From: an uncultured Ruthenibacterium sp.
GTDB taxonomy: Bacteria > Bacillota > Clostridia > Oscillospirales > Ruminococcaceae
Direction of reading: 5' to 3'
Length of the DNA stretch: 64,000 nucleotides
NCBI GenBank assembly: GCA_910587145.1
Contig: CAJUMH010000008.1
Location: 1-64,000 of the forward strand
A model generated the notes under the pieces. The model had not been told where the DNA came from. It saw only the letters and a list, made by a program, of their open reading frames with translations, and ran no database searches. Each line of letters starts with the position of its first letter. The first letter of the stretch is position 1. A program made the translations under genes and the position numbers. Below are positions 17,173-25,295 of the stretch, piece by piece.

Positions 17173-18336
17173 TTATTGATCGTACAGGTGGCACACCACA
17201 TAGTGGCCCGGCTCCACCTCTACCTGGCGCGGCGCCTCGTGCTTGCAGCGTTCGGTGCAGCGCGCGCAGCGCGTATGGAACTTGCAGCCCGCGGGCGGGT
17301 TGGCCGGAGACGGAATGGAGCCCTCCAGCACGATGCGGTTCATCTTTGCCGTGGGATCCGGCACAGGGATGGCCGAGAACAGCGCCTCGGTATAGGGATG
17401 CAGCGGATTGCGGAAGATATCCTCCGTCGAGCCGTATTCTACCAGATTGCCCAGATACATCACGCCTACCATATCGGAAATATGCTCCACCACGCTGAGG
17501 TCGTGCGAGATAAACAGATATGTCAGCTTGTATTTTTCCTGCAGATCCTTCAGCAGATTGATAATCTGCGCCTGAATGGAAACATCCAGCGCGGAAACCG
17601 GCTCGTCGCAGACGATAAATTCGGGATTCAGCGCAAGCGCGCGGGCAATGCAGATGCGCTGGCGCTGGCCGCCGGAAAACTCGTGCGGATAGCGATCCTT
17701 ATGGAACGGCTGCAGGCCGCAGTTGTCCATCACCTGATCGATATAATCGTTGAATTCTTCCTTCGGCACCAGCGCATGCTCGCGCACGGCCTCGCCGATG
17801 ATCTCGCCCACCGGCAGACGCGGCGACAGCGAGGAGAACGGATCCTGAAAAATAATCTGCATTTTGGTGCGCAGCGCGCGCAGCTGTTTGGGCTGCAGAT
17901 CGTAGATCTCCTGCCCGTTGAACAGCACCTGCCCATCTGTCTTTTCGCCGGAAAGGCGCAGAATGGTGCGTCCCGTTGTGGTTTTGCCGCAGCCGGATTC
18001 GCCCACAAGGCCCATCGTGGAGCCGCGCTTTAAATTGAATGTCACGCCGTCCACGGCCTTCACATATCCCACGGTCTGGGACATCATGCCGCCCTTAATG
18101 GGGAAATATTTTTTCAGCGCGTTCACCATCAGAATATACTGCGGGTCGTACTCCACCGGAGTAAAGGTATTGTCCATGTGCAGCTCGGCGGCAGGCTTTG
18201 CGCCCTGCATGCCCTTTTTTACGCGCTCGGCCCGCCGTTCCTGCTGCTGCTTTTGCTCCTCCGGCGTTTTTCCCGCGGGGTCGCCGGGATGGGTGCGTCC
18301 GGCGCCCTGCGCAAGCCCCTTAAAGTTCAGCGCCAT
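17173..18336 (-). CDS. oppF: Oligopeptide ABC transporter ATP-binding protein OppF
   Basis: This 387-residue ATPase drives peptide import together with OppD. It has Walker A GESGCGKTT, signature SGGQRQR, Walker B FIVCDEP and the OppD/F C-terminal tail with clustered cysteines (CKFHTRCARCTERC) that resembles the iron-sulfur-binding tail of this family. An unusual charged, Gln-rich N-terminal extension of about 65 residues precedes the ATPase domain. Its start overlaps the end of oppD by 17 nt, which suggests translational coupling. Confidence 0.93.
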   Translation of the reverse strand: MALNFKGLAQGAGRTHPGDPAGKTPEEQKQQQERRAERVKKGMQGAKPAAELHMDNTFTPVEYDPQYILMVNALKKYFPIKGGMMSQTVGYVKAVDGVTFNLKRGSTMGLVGESGCGKTTTGRTILRLSGEKTDGQVLFNGQEIYDLQPKQLRALRTKMQIIFQDPFSSLSPRLPVGEIIGEAVREHALVPKEEFNDYIDQVMDNCGLQPFHKDRYPHEFSGGQRQRICIARALALNPEFIVCDEPVSALDVSIQAQIINLLKDLQEKYKLTYLFISHDLSVVEHISDMVGVMYLGNLVEYGSTEDIFRNPLHPYTEALFSAIPVPDPTAKMNRIVLEGSIPSPANPPAGCKFHTRCARCTERCKHEAPRQVEVEPGHYVVCHLYDQ

Positions 18337-19492
18337 GCTCCTGCGCCTCCTTCCGGTTTTCTTCGGTGTAGCGATAGCACGATACCTTGTGCGTGGGCGA
18401 AAGGCTGATCTCGCCGGGATAATCGCCCGCGCAGCCCTCGCACTGCATCTCGCAGCGATCGCGGAAATAGCAGTAGTGCGGCATATTGATGGGATTCGGC
18501 ACCTTGCCGGGGATGGAATACAGCTTTTCCACCTTTTTGCCCACCACGGGCTTCGAGGCCATCAGCCCGATGGTATACGGGTGCGCGGGATGGGCGAAGA
18601 TCTCTTCGGCCGTGCCCTTTTCCACGATGCGGCCGGCGTACATCACCACCACGTAATCGGCCATCTCGGCGATCACGCCCAGATCGTGCGTGATAAACAT
18701 GATGGAGGAATTGATGCGGTCCTTCAGCTGGCGCAGAAGATCCAGGATCTGCGCCTGGATCGTCACATCCAGCGCTGTAGTCGGCTCGTCGGCGATGATG
18801 ATCCTCGGGCTGCAGGCCAGGGCCATGGCGATCATCACACGCTGGCGCATGCCGCCCGAAAGCTCGTGCGGGTACATCTGCGCAACGCCCTTTGCGTTGG
18901 CGATGCCCACCATCTCCAGCAGATCGATGATGCGTTTTTCAATTTCCGCCTCGGTGCGGCCTTCGGTGTTGTGCAGCACGAGTACTTCTTTGATCTGGTC
19001 TCCGATGCGGAACACCGGGTTCAGCGCCGTCATCGGCTCCTGAAAGATCATTGAAACGTAATTGCCGCGCAGCTCCTGCATCTTTGCGGCCGGTACCTTC
19101 GCCACATCATACGCCTTGTCGCCAAGGTTCAGGCGGATCTCGCCTTCCACGATCTGCCCCTGCGGGCGCTGCAGCAGCTGCATCAGCGAAAGGCTGGTGA
19201 CGCTTTTGCCGCAGCCGGATTCTCCCACAACGCCCACCGTTTTGCCGATGGGCACCTCGAACGATACGCCGTCCACCGAACGGACGACGCCCGCGTCGGT
19301 GAAAAAGCAGGTGTGCAGATTTTCAAACTCCACCGCGTTGCCGGGATCCCTCATTTGGGTAAGATATTCGCTCTCGGGCACATTTTTGCGCTTGCGCTGC
19401 TTTTCCAGCCGATCGGTGACGCGGCGGTTCTCCCGCGCGATCTGGCGGGATTCCTTTGCGGACAGATAGCCGTCGTTGTGCTTCTTTGCCAT
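18320..19492 (-). CDS. oppD: Oligopeptide ABC transporter ATP-binding protein OppD
   Basis: The 390-residue protein is the second ATPase of the peptide importer: Walker A GESGCGKSV, signature ELSGGMRQR, Walker B IIIADEPTTALD, and a Cys-containing C-terminal tail (CYFRDRCEMQCEGC). A basic N-terminal extension of about 50 residues is present, as in its partner. The gene follows oppC after 16 nt. Substrates are probably oligopeptides, although this family also includes dipeptide and nickel systems. Confidence 0.93.
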   Translation of the reverse strand: MAKKHNDGYLSAKESRQIARENRRVTDRLEKQRKRKNVPESEYLTQMRDPGNAVEFENLHTCFFTDAGVVRSVDGVSFEVPIGKTVGVVGESGCGKSVTSLSLMQLLQRPQGQIVEGEIRLNLGDKAYDVAKVPAAKMQELRGNYVSMIFQEPMTALNPVFRIGDQIKEVLVLHNTEGRTEAEIEKRIIDLLEMVGIANAKGVAQMYPHELSGGMRQRVMIAMALACSPRIIIADEPTTALDVTIQAQILDLLRQLKDRINSSIMFITHDLGVIAEMADYVVVMYAGRIVEKGTAEEIFAHPAHPYTIGLMASKPVVGKKVEKLYSIPGKVPNPINMPHYCYFRDRCEMQCEGCAGDYPGEISLSPTHKVSCYRYTEENRKEAQEHGAEL

Positions 19493-19508
19493 CTTTTCCT
19501 CCCCCTTC

Positions 19509-21050
19509 TCAGCGCTTCATCTTCGGGTCAAAGGCGTCACGCAGGCCGTCGCCCACGAAGTTAAAGCCCAGAACCGTCATCAGCAAACAGATGCCCGCGG
19601 GGATCCACACCCATAAATATTCTGTCAGAACATAGGAGTTGTTGACCTCGTTGATAATGTTGCCCCAGGAGGCAAAGGGGAACTTTACGCCGAGGCCCAG
19701 ATAGCTCAGCGTAGCCTCTGTGATGATAATGGAGCCCAGGCCCATCGTCATATTCACGATGAGCTGCGGGATGACGTTTGGAACCAGATGGCAGAAGATG
19801 CGCCGCCGCACGCTGAGGCCGCTGGCCTCGGCGGCCGTCATAAATTCCTGCTCGCGCAGCGAGAGGATCTGGCCGCGCACCAAACGGGCAATGCCCGCCC
19901 AGCCCAAAAAGCCCAGCAGCAGCATCAGATACAGCATCCGGATCTGGGGTTCCACCATCATGGCGTCCATCGCCGAACCCAGGATGATCATCAGCGGCAT
20001 GGAGGGAACACAGTAAAAGATATCCACAATACGCATGATGAGGTTATCCACCCAGCCGCCAAAGTAGCCGGAAATACCGCCCAGGATCACGCCGATAACC
20101 GTCTCGATGAGAATGACGATAAAGCCGATGATGAGCGACACGCGCCCGCCGTACATCAGGCGCGTGAGCACGTCCATGCCGTTGCCCTCCGTGCCCAGCG
20201 GATGGATCCCGCCCGGGGGCGCGTATTTATCGTACACCTGCGTCGGGGTATCCTCCATCACCGAGTAGATCCGCTTGCCCGGATCGTAGGTCATGGTGTA
20301 CTCCCGCTCCTGGCCGTCCACCGTCAGCGTGAACTCCGTCTCGCCGTTTTCAATGGCCTCGGCCACCCGGTCCTTGAAGATCTGGGGAATGCTGCGCCCG
20401 CTGACGCGGGACTGGACGATAAGGCGGCCCACGTTGGCCACATCCTGGCCGTCCTGGGTAATGACGCCGTGCTCCGTCATATCGTAGCGTTTGCCGTCGG
20501 CCTCAAAGCTGCCGCCCCCCTCTGCACAGGTCATCAGGGCGTTGTAGCTGAACTCATAGCTGAAGCTGGCGCCGGACTGGGTGGGATTGATGATGTCCAT
20601 ATAAGCCAGGCCCAGCAGGGCGCCCTTGTCGTCGGTGATCTCATAGAGCTCCTCGCCCACGGCTTCAATGTAGTATTTCGCGCCCTTGTAGATCAGCATA
20701 TCCTCCTTGCCGAGCACGATGCCCAGATTGGCCCGCACCAGCGTGGGCAGCTCCTGGCCCGGGGCAACCAGATAGTGGTATTCGGTGTTCTCTGTAACGC
20801 CGGCATACTCTTTTTTCTGATACTCGAGCGTATAAAAGAACTGATCCTCGCTGTAGGGGACGACCCAGCCGCCCACAAAGGAGAACAGGAACATGCTCAC
20901 CAGCATGGTGAGGCCCACAACAGCCAATCGGTTGCGGAAAAAGCGCTTTGCCACCAGCGCGCCGGGAGAGAGCACCTTTACACGCCGGTCGTCATTCAGG
21001 GAGTACTGCTCCTCCTGCAGATCGTTTTGCTTTTCCATATCCTTGCTCAT
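19509..21050 (-). CDS. oppC: Oligopeptide ABC transporter permease OppC with a large extracytoplasmic insert
   Basis: OppC proteins are usually near 300 residues; this one has 513. The N-terminal cytoplasmic part and first membrane helix (about 43-65) are followed by roughly 200 extra residues (about 68-270) that are hydrophilic and contain short beta-like repeats. The canonical permease then resumes with HPLGTEGNGMDVLTRLMYGG and the remaining helices, including the coupling motif EFMTAAEASGLS. The insert would lie outside the cell and could help receive the peptide from OppA (inference). Spacing to oppB is 15 nt. Confidence 0.9.
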   Translation of the reverse strand: MSKDMEKQNDLQEEQYSLNDDRRVKVLSPGALVAKRFFRNRLAVVGLTMLVSMFLFSFVGGWVVPYSEDQFFYTLEYQKKEYAGVTENTEYHYLVAPGQELPTLVRANLGIVLGKEDMLIYKGAKYYIEAVGEELYEITDDKGALLGLAYMDIINPTQSGASFSYEFSYNALMTCAEGGGSFEADGKRYDMTEHGVITQDGQDVANVGRLIVQSRVSGRSIPQIFKDRVAEAIENGETEFTLTVDGQEREYTMTYDPGKRIYSVMEDTPTQVYDKYAPPGGIHPLGTEGNGMDVLTRLMYGGRVSLIIGFIVILIETVIGVILGGISGYFGGWVDNLIMRIVDIFYCVPSMPLMIILGSAMDAMMVEPQIRMLYLMLLLGFLGWAGIARLVRGQILSLREQEFMTAAEASGLSVRRRIFCHLVPNVIPQLIVNMTMGLGSIIITEATLSYLGLGVKFPFASWGNIINEVNNSYVLTEYLWVWIPAGICLLMTVLGFNFVGDGLRDAFDPKMKR

Positions 21051-21065
21051 TTTCCGTTCGCCTCC

Positions 21066-22058
21066 TTACGAGATGCGCACGCGGGGATCGACCACCGCAT
21101 ACAGAATGTCGGCGATCAGGTTGCCCGCCAGCGTCAGCACTGCCATAAAGGTGAGATAGAAGAACGAGAACGGGATATCGCCGGCCACCATGGCGTCGTA
21201 GGACACCTTGCCGATGCCCGGGATGGCAAATATAGTCTCCGTGATGAGCGCGCCGGAAAACAGCCCCGGCAGCGAGCCGCCGATGATCGTTACAAGCGGA
21301 ATGAGGGTATTGCGGAACGCGTGATGATAAATTACCTTGCCCTCCGAAAGGCCCTTGGCCCGGGCGGTGCGGATGTAGTCGGCATTGAGCACCTCCAGCA
21401 TATTGGTGCGGGTGTAGCGCATCAGCGAGCCGATACTCAGCACCACAAGCGTTGTGACAGGCATCACCATATGCCAGACGGCGTCCATAAAATACTGCCA
21501 TGCGCTCATATTGCCCACGATGGCCGCAGTGGAGTGCAGGCCGTTGAGCTCGAACCAGCCCAGCTTTACCGAAAAGACCAGCTTGAGCAGCGTAGCAAAG
21601 AAAAAGGTGGGAAAGCTGATGCCCGCCAGCGCCACAGCGGAAATGACGTAGTCTGTCATGGAATACTGTTTTGTGGCCGCGACAACGCCGAGCGGGATGG
21701 CGATGACAAGCTCCAGCAGCAGAGCGACCGCACCCATGACGAAGCTGATGCCGATCACCTGGCGGAACTTCTCCAGAACCGGGATGGTGAACTTCCAGCT
21801 GTCGCCGAAATCCAGCCGCAGCAGGTGCCCCAGCTGCTGGAAGAAGCCCGGGATGATCCCCTGATCGAGGCCGTACTGCGCCTCCAGCTGAACCAGCCAC
21901 TCTTCATAGGGCTTGGAGCCTGGCTGCTGTGCCAGACGAATGGCCTGCGCCTCCACATAGCTGGTGGGCAGACAGCGCATCAGCACATAGATGATGAAAG
22001 TTACAAAAAACAGAATGACGACAGATAGCATCAGTCGCTTGGCGATGAACTTTCGCAT
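21066..22058 (-). CDS. oppB: Oligopeptide ABC transporter permease OppB
   Basis: The 330-residue membrane protein has the first-helix pattern of OppB (FIAKRLMLSVVILFFVTFIIYVLM), the coupling loop DYIRTARAKGLSEGKVIYHHAFRN and about six membrane helices. ATG22058 is chosen because AGGGGGATCACT precedes it; the frame is open upstream without a good start. It is the second gene of the operon, after oppA and its stem-loop. Confidence 0.93.
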   Translation of the reverse strand: MRKFIAKRLMLSVVILFFVTFIIYVLMRCLPTSYVEAQAIRLAQQPGSKPYEEWLVQLEAQYGLDQGIIPGFFQQLGHLLRLDFGDSWKFTIPVLEKFRQVIGISFVMGAVALLLELVIAIPLGVVAATKQYSMTDYVISAVALAGISFPTFFFATLLKLVFSVKLGWFELNGLHSTAAIVGNMSAWQYFMDAVWHMVMPVTTLVVLSIGSLMRYTRTNMLEVLNADYIRTARAKGLSEGKVIYHHAFRNTLIPLVTIIGGSLPGLFSGALITETIFAIPGIGKVSYDAMVAGDIPFSFFYLTFMAVLTLAGNLIADILYAVVDPRVRIS

Positions 22059-22180
22059 AGTGATCCCCCTTCGGTATCGTTTTTCCGCCGGAGTAGACGG
22101 TGTGCGGCTGCCATACCGGAAACTGTCCCGTCCGCGGACAAAAAGGCAATTTTGTCCGCGTGCGGCGCACTTTCCTGAAT

Positions 22181-22220
22181 AAAACAAACGGAGGGGAGAA
22201 GGGCCTCTCCCCTCCGTTTG
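22181..22220 (-). terminator. Strong stem-loop between oppA and oppB
   Basis: A perfect 14-bp stem (CAAACGGAGGGGAG at 22185-22198 with 22207-22220) is followed on the minus strand by TTTTATT. It looks like an intrinsic terminator within the operon, allowing much more oppA than oppBCDF transcript, or protecting the oppA 3-prime end. Confidence 0.8.
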
Positions 22221-22258
22221 CTCATACCGGGTGCGGCATACGGGCGCGGGAAATGTGT

Positions 22259-24565
22259 TTAGTTCATCTCCAGCTTCTCGATGTCGCTGTACCAGTTCCA
22301 GTAGGTGGTGATCGCGGGCGTCAGGGTATCGATATTAACGCGCTCCGTGGAGAAGCAGATAGCGTTCTGGCGCTGATACAGCGGGATCTCCACGGCCCAG
22401 TCGGCCACGATGTCCAGACACTCCTTATAGATGGTCTTGCGGTAGGTCTGGTCGTTGGAGTTGCGGGCAGCCATGATCAGCTCGTCCAGCTCGGCGTCCT
22501 TCACCCAGTAGCTCTTCTCGTTGGAGCCGCCCTGGCTGTGGTAGATCTGGTACATATCGGGGTCGGGCGTCGCATTCCACGCCATGGCGAACATCTCCGC
22601 CTCACCGGCGTTGACGGCATTTGACATCTGGCTGAAATCGCTGATGTCGTTGACGACCAGATTGAAGCCGATCTCCTTCAGGGCTTTGCTGGCCTCGCTC
22701 AGGGCCAGGAAGGCCGGGTGGTCGCCGATACCGGCGCCAACCACGGTGACGGTGTAATCCAGCTTGGCGCCCTCGGGAGCAGCGGTAACCTTCCCGTCCT
22801 CCACAGTGTAGCCCGCAGCCTCCAGGAAGCCCAGAGCGGCCTGCTGGGCAGCGGCATAGCGCTCCTCGGCGCTCATGCCGTCGGTGTAGATGGGATCGCC
22901 GTTTACGTCAACGGAGAAAGCCTCGCGATAGCCCTCGTCCGTCACCTGGGGCGCGGCCCAGGAGGTATCGGAGATGGGGTAGTTGATCACGTTGGCCAGC
23001 TCGCTGCCGTAGTAGGAATCCACCGCCAGGCTGCGGTAGACCGCCACCTCGGTGCAGATGGCCCTGCGCAGGTTCTTGGAGGCCTCGGAGCCGCTGTCGT
23101 CGCCCACCTTGATGTTCTTGGCGGCGATGCCGGCATAGCCGTAGCCCAGGTTGGCCACGCTCTGGGTGGTGATCACGCTGCCGGTAACGCCCTCGCCGTT
23201 ATTGATCTGGGTGATCTGCTCCACAGCCTGCTTGTTGTAGCTGGGGCTGATGATGTCCACCGTGCCGGCCTCCAGCGCGGGGATCAGATCCTTGTCGTCC
23301 ATGGAACGCCATACGATGTTCTTGATCTTGGGCTCGCCCAGATAGTAGTTGGGGTTGGCCTGCAGGGTAACGGTGTTATTCTCCCAGGATACAAACGTAT
23401 AGGGGCCGAAGCCGACGGGAACAGACGTCTTGTCGCGCACGATGCTCAAATCGCCCTTGGGGAAGCCGAATTTGTTGTTGTCGTAATCATACTGGGCAGC
23501 GTCGCCGTAGTAGTGCAGCGGGTTGATCGTGACGCCCAGCTGGTACTGAGCCTGCACGTCCAGATGCTCCAGCGTAACCTCCATGGAGTAATCGCCGGTT
23601 CTTTGAATGCCGGAGATATTGGGAACGTCTTCACCCACCGCAATGCCCTCGGTGGTCATGCTGTACACATCCTCGGGAATCAGGTCGGCCAGTGCGTCGG
23701 AGTTGCCGATCTCGGCCTCCATCGCGGCGAAGTTCCAGTCGTACTGATTGCCGATGATCTCGAACCAGTCTGCGGCCGTGGCGCCCTGGGGCACCTCAAA
23801 GCCCCAGTTGGGAGCAACAACAGAGAGGTCGTCGTCGGCGCTGTTGGCTTCCGCTTCCACCAGGTAGTCCACAATGCCCTGAACGAACTGCGCGCCGCCG
23901 TCATCCACGGCGGCCCAGAAGGCCTTCTGCTCTTCCTCGGTCCAATTGGTAAAATCGGTGTTGTCGCGGCCGGCGGCGCCGATCAGGGAAGATTTGCTCT
24001 TCATGGAATTCTGATACTCGGCCAGGCCCACGATGGGCAGAGACGTGAGGCTGGATATGCCGTCAAACGTGGGGTCCAGCTGCACATACATCGAGAAGAT
24101 GGCGTCGTCAATGGTGACGGGCTCTCCGTCGGAGAACACCAGATCCTCGCGCATCTTGAACTTGTAAGTAACGGTGCCGTCGGGATTATCCACCACATCC
24201 ACATCGGATACACCGTTGTCGTAGGTGTAATCTACGCCGTTATACTCACGCGTCTCGCCGGTGAGGGCCTTCAGCACAGGAGCGCCCACGCGGTCGATGC
24301 CGTACATGCTGCCGCACACCAGCCCCAGCACCTGGTTCTCGTAATCGTTGGTGTAGAAGAAGCTCGAGAACTTGCCGTCAAAGTAAGAGGTGCCGATGGT
24401 GAGGGTGTCCAGCTTGCCCTCCTCCGGCTGGTCGGCGCTGTCGCTGCTGCTCGGGGTGGAGTCGGCGGGGGTGCTGGCGGAATTGCTGTTGTTGCAGCCG
24501 GCCAGCAGGCCGAGACACATCACCAGCGCAAGCAGAAGCGCCAGCAGTTTTTTAGCGTTTTTCAT
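22259..24565 (-). CDS. oppA: Oligopeptide-binding lipoprotein OppA
   Basis: The 768-residue protein begins with a lipoprotein signal (lipobox LLAGC, Cys24) and belongs to the family 5 solute-binding proteins. It is longer than the usual 540-600 residues; an extra segment lies in the first half, about residues 190-310, rich in Asp, Ala and Trp. It captures peptides outside the cell for OppBCDF. The start follows AAGGAGGAAAAGTAA. A copy of a dispersed inverted-repeat element lies about 33 nt upstream. Confidence 0.92.
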   Translation of the reverse strand: MKNAKKLLALLLALVMCLGLLAGCNNSNSASTPADSTPSSSDSADQPEEGKLDTLTIGTSYFDGKFSSFFYTNDYENQVLGLVCGSMYGIDRVGAPVLKALTGETREYNGVDYTYDNGVSDVDVVDNPDGTVTYKFKMREDLVFSDGEPVTIDDAIFSMYVQLDPTFDGISSLTSLPIVGLAEYQNSMKSKSSLIGAAGRDNTDFTNWTEEEQKAFWAAVDDGGAQFVQGIVDYLVEAEANSADDDLSVVAPNWGFEVPQGATAADWFEIIGNQYDWNFAAMEAEIGNSDALADLIPEDVYSMTTEGIAVGEDVPNISGIQRTGDYSMEVTLEHLDVQAQYQLGVTINPLHYYGDAAQYDYDNNKFGFPKGDLSIVRDKTSVPVGFGPYTFVSWENNTVTLQANPNYYLGEPKIKNIVWRSMDDKDLIPALEAGTVDIISPSYNKQAVEQITQINNGEGVTGSVITTQSVANLGYGYAGIAAKNIKVGDDSGSEASKNLRRAICTEVAVYRSLAVDSYYGSELANVINYPISDTSWAAPQVTDEGYREAFSVDVNGDPIYTDGMSAEERYAAAQQAALGFLEAAGYTVEDGKVTAAPEGAKLDYTVTVVGAGIGDHPAFLALSEASKALKEIGFNLVVNDISDFSQMSNAVNAGEAEMFAMAWNATPDPDMYQIYHSQGGSNEKSYWVKDAELDELIMAARNSNDQTYRKTIYKECLDIVADWAVEIPLYQRQNAICFSTERVNIDTLTPAITTYWNWYSDIEKLEMN

Positions 24566-24597
24566 TTACTTTTCCTCCTTGATATATTCGAACGAAA

Positions 24598-24623
24598 GAA
24601 CCTCTGAATCAATCAGAGCTTCC
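24598..24623. repeat. Minimal copy of a dispersed inverted-repeat element
   Basis: GAACCTCTGA, a 5-nt loop and TCAGAGCTTCC form a palindrome. Its two arms match the two terminal repeats of the element at 54901-54999, but without the central hairpin. It lies between oppA and the preceding operon. A second hairpin (GAACCGGGCG/CGCCCGGGGGTTC, 24628-24653) follows directly and may terminate the upstream M3-peptidase operon. Confidence 0.55.
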
Positions 24624-24764
24624 CATGAACCGGGCGTTTTTCGCCCGGGGGTTCGCACAAAAAAGACGGGGCTTGCCGTGTGGCCCATGTTGGAGGCTTC
24701 GCGCGGTGCGAAGATCCACCGTCAAAAACGGCCGCGCGGAGAATCCAAACGGGCGATGGAAGCG

Positions 24765-25295
24765 TCACTTTGTCCAGCGCAGCGCGCAGGCTGTGCGCAG
24801 CCACCAGAGCTGGCAGGCCGCGCACCCGCCCAACAAGAGCCAGAACAGGAGGGCGGCGCAGGCGTGCCCCTCGGCGCCGTTGCGCAAAAGATAGACGCCG
24901 TGGCCCAAAAGCGTCAACGCGGCAAAGCCCAGCGCGCAGCCGCCCCTTACCCGAAAACGGCCCACGGTAGCCTCGTACACATACGCGCGCAGCCGCTCTC
25001 CGCCATAGCTCAACCGGCACATCAGCCAGAGAACGGCGGCCTGGCTCACCAGCGCGCCGGCGTAGGGCAAGAGCACATAAGGACAATTCTGCATCCCCGG
25101 AACGGGGATGCAGCCGGCTGCAACTATTAGCATTGCCGGCAATGCGGCGCCCAGCCAAAGGCGGATCAGGGCGCGGCGGCGTGCCTGGCCCGGCTCTGCC
25201 CAGCCGTACAGGGCTCCGGTGTAGACGTATTCCCCACCGGCGGTGGGCTGAAAATCATTCAGGTAGCTGCGGCGGCGGGGGGACTTACCCTCCAT
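24765..25295 (-). CDS. Small multi-pass membrane protein, family not recognised
   Basis: The 176-residue protein (MEGKSPRRRSYLNDF...) has about four hydrophobic segments and no motif that I recognise. Its ATG shares one base with the stop codon of the M3 peptidase gene (TGATG), a sign of translational coupling. The N-terminal part contains FQPTAGGEYVYTGALY before the first helix, a pattern like small uncharacterised Clostridia membrane proteins. A role with the peptidase is suggested only by the overlap. Confidence 0.6.
   Translation of the reverse strand: MEGKSPRRRSYLNDFQPTAGGEYVYTGALYGWAEPGQARRRALIRLWLGAALPAMLIVAAGCIPVPGMQNCPYVLLPYAGALVSQAAVLWLMCRLSYGGERLRAYVYEATVGRFRVRGGCALGFAALTLLGHGVYLLRNGAEGHACAALLFWLLLGGCAACQLWWLRTACALRWTK

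Noticed and set aside
19788..22028. A 746-codon plus-strand frame across oppC and oppB
   Set aside because: It is antisense to two clear permease genes and His/Asp-rich low-complexity in nature.
22718..24607. A 629-codon plus-strand frame over oppA
   Set aside because: It is the mirror of a lipoprotein gene with start signal and family features; the Val/Gly/His-rich product is typical of a shadow frame.
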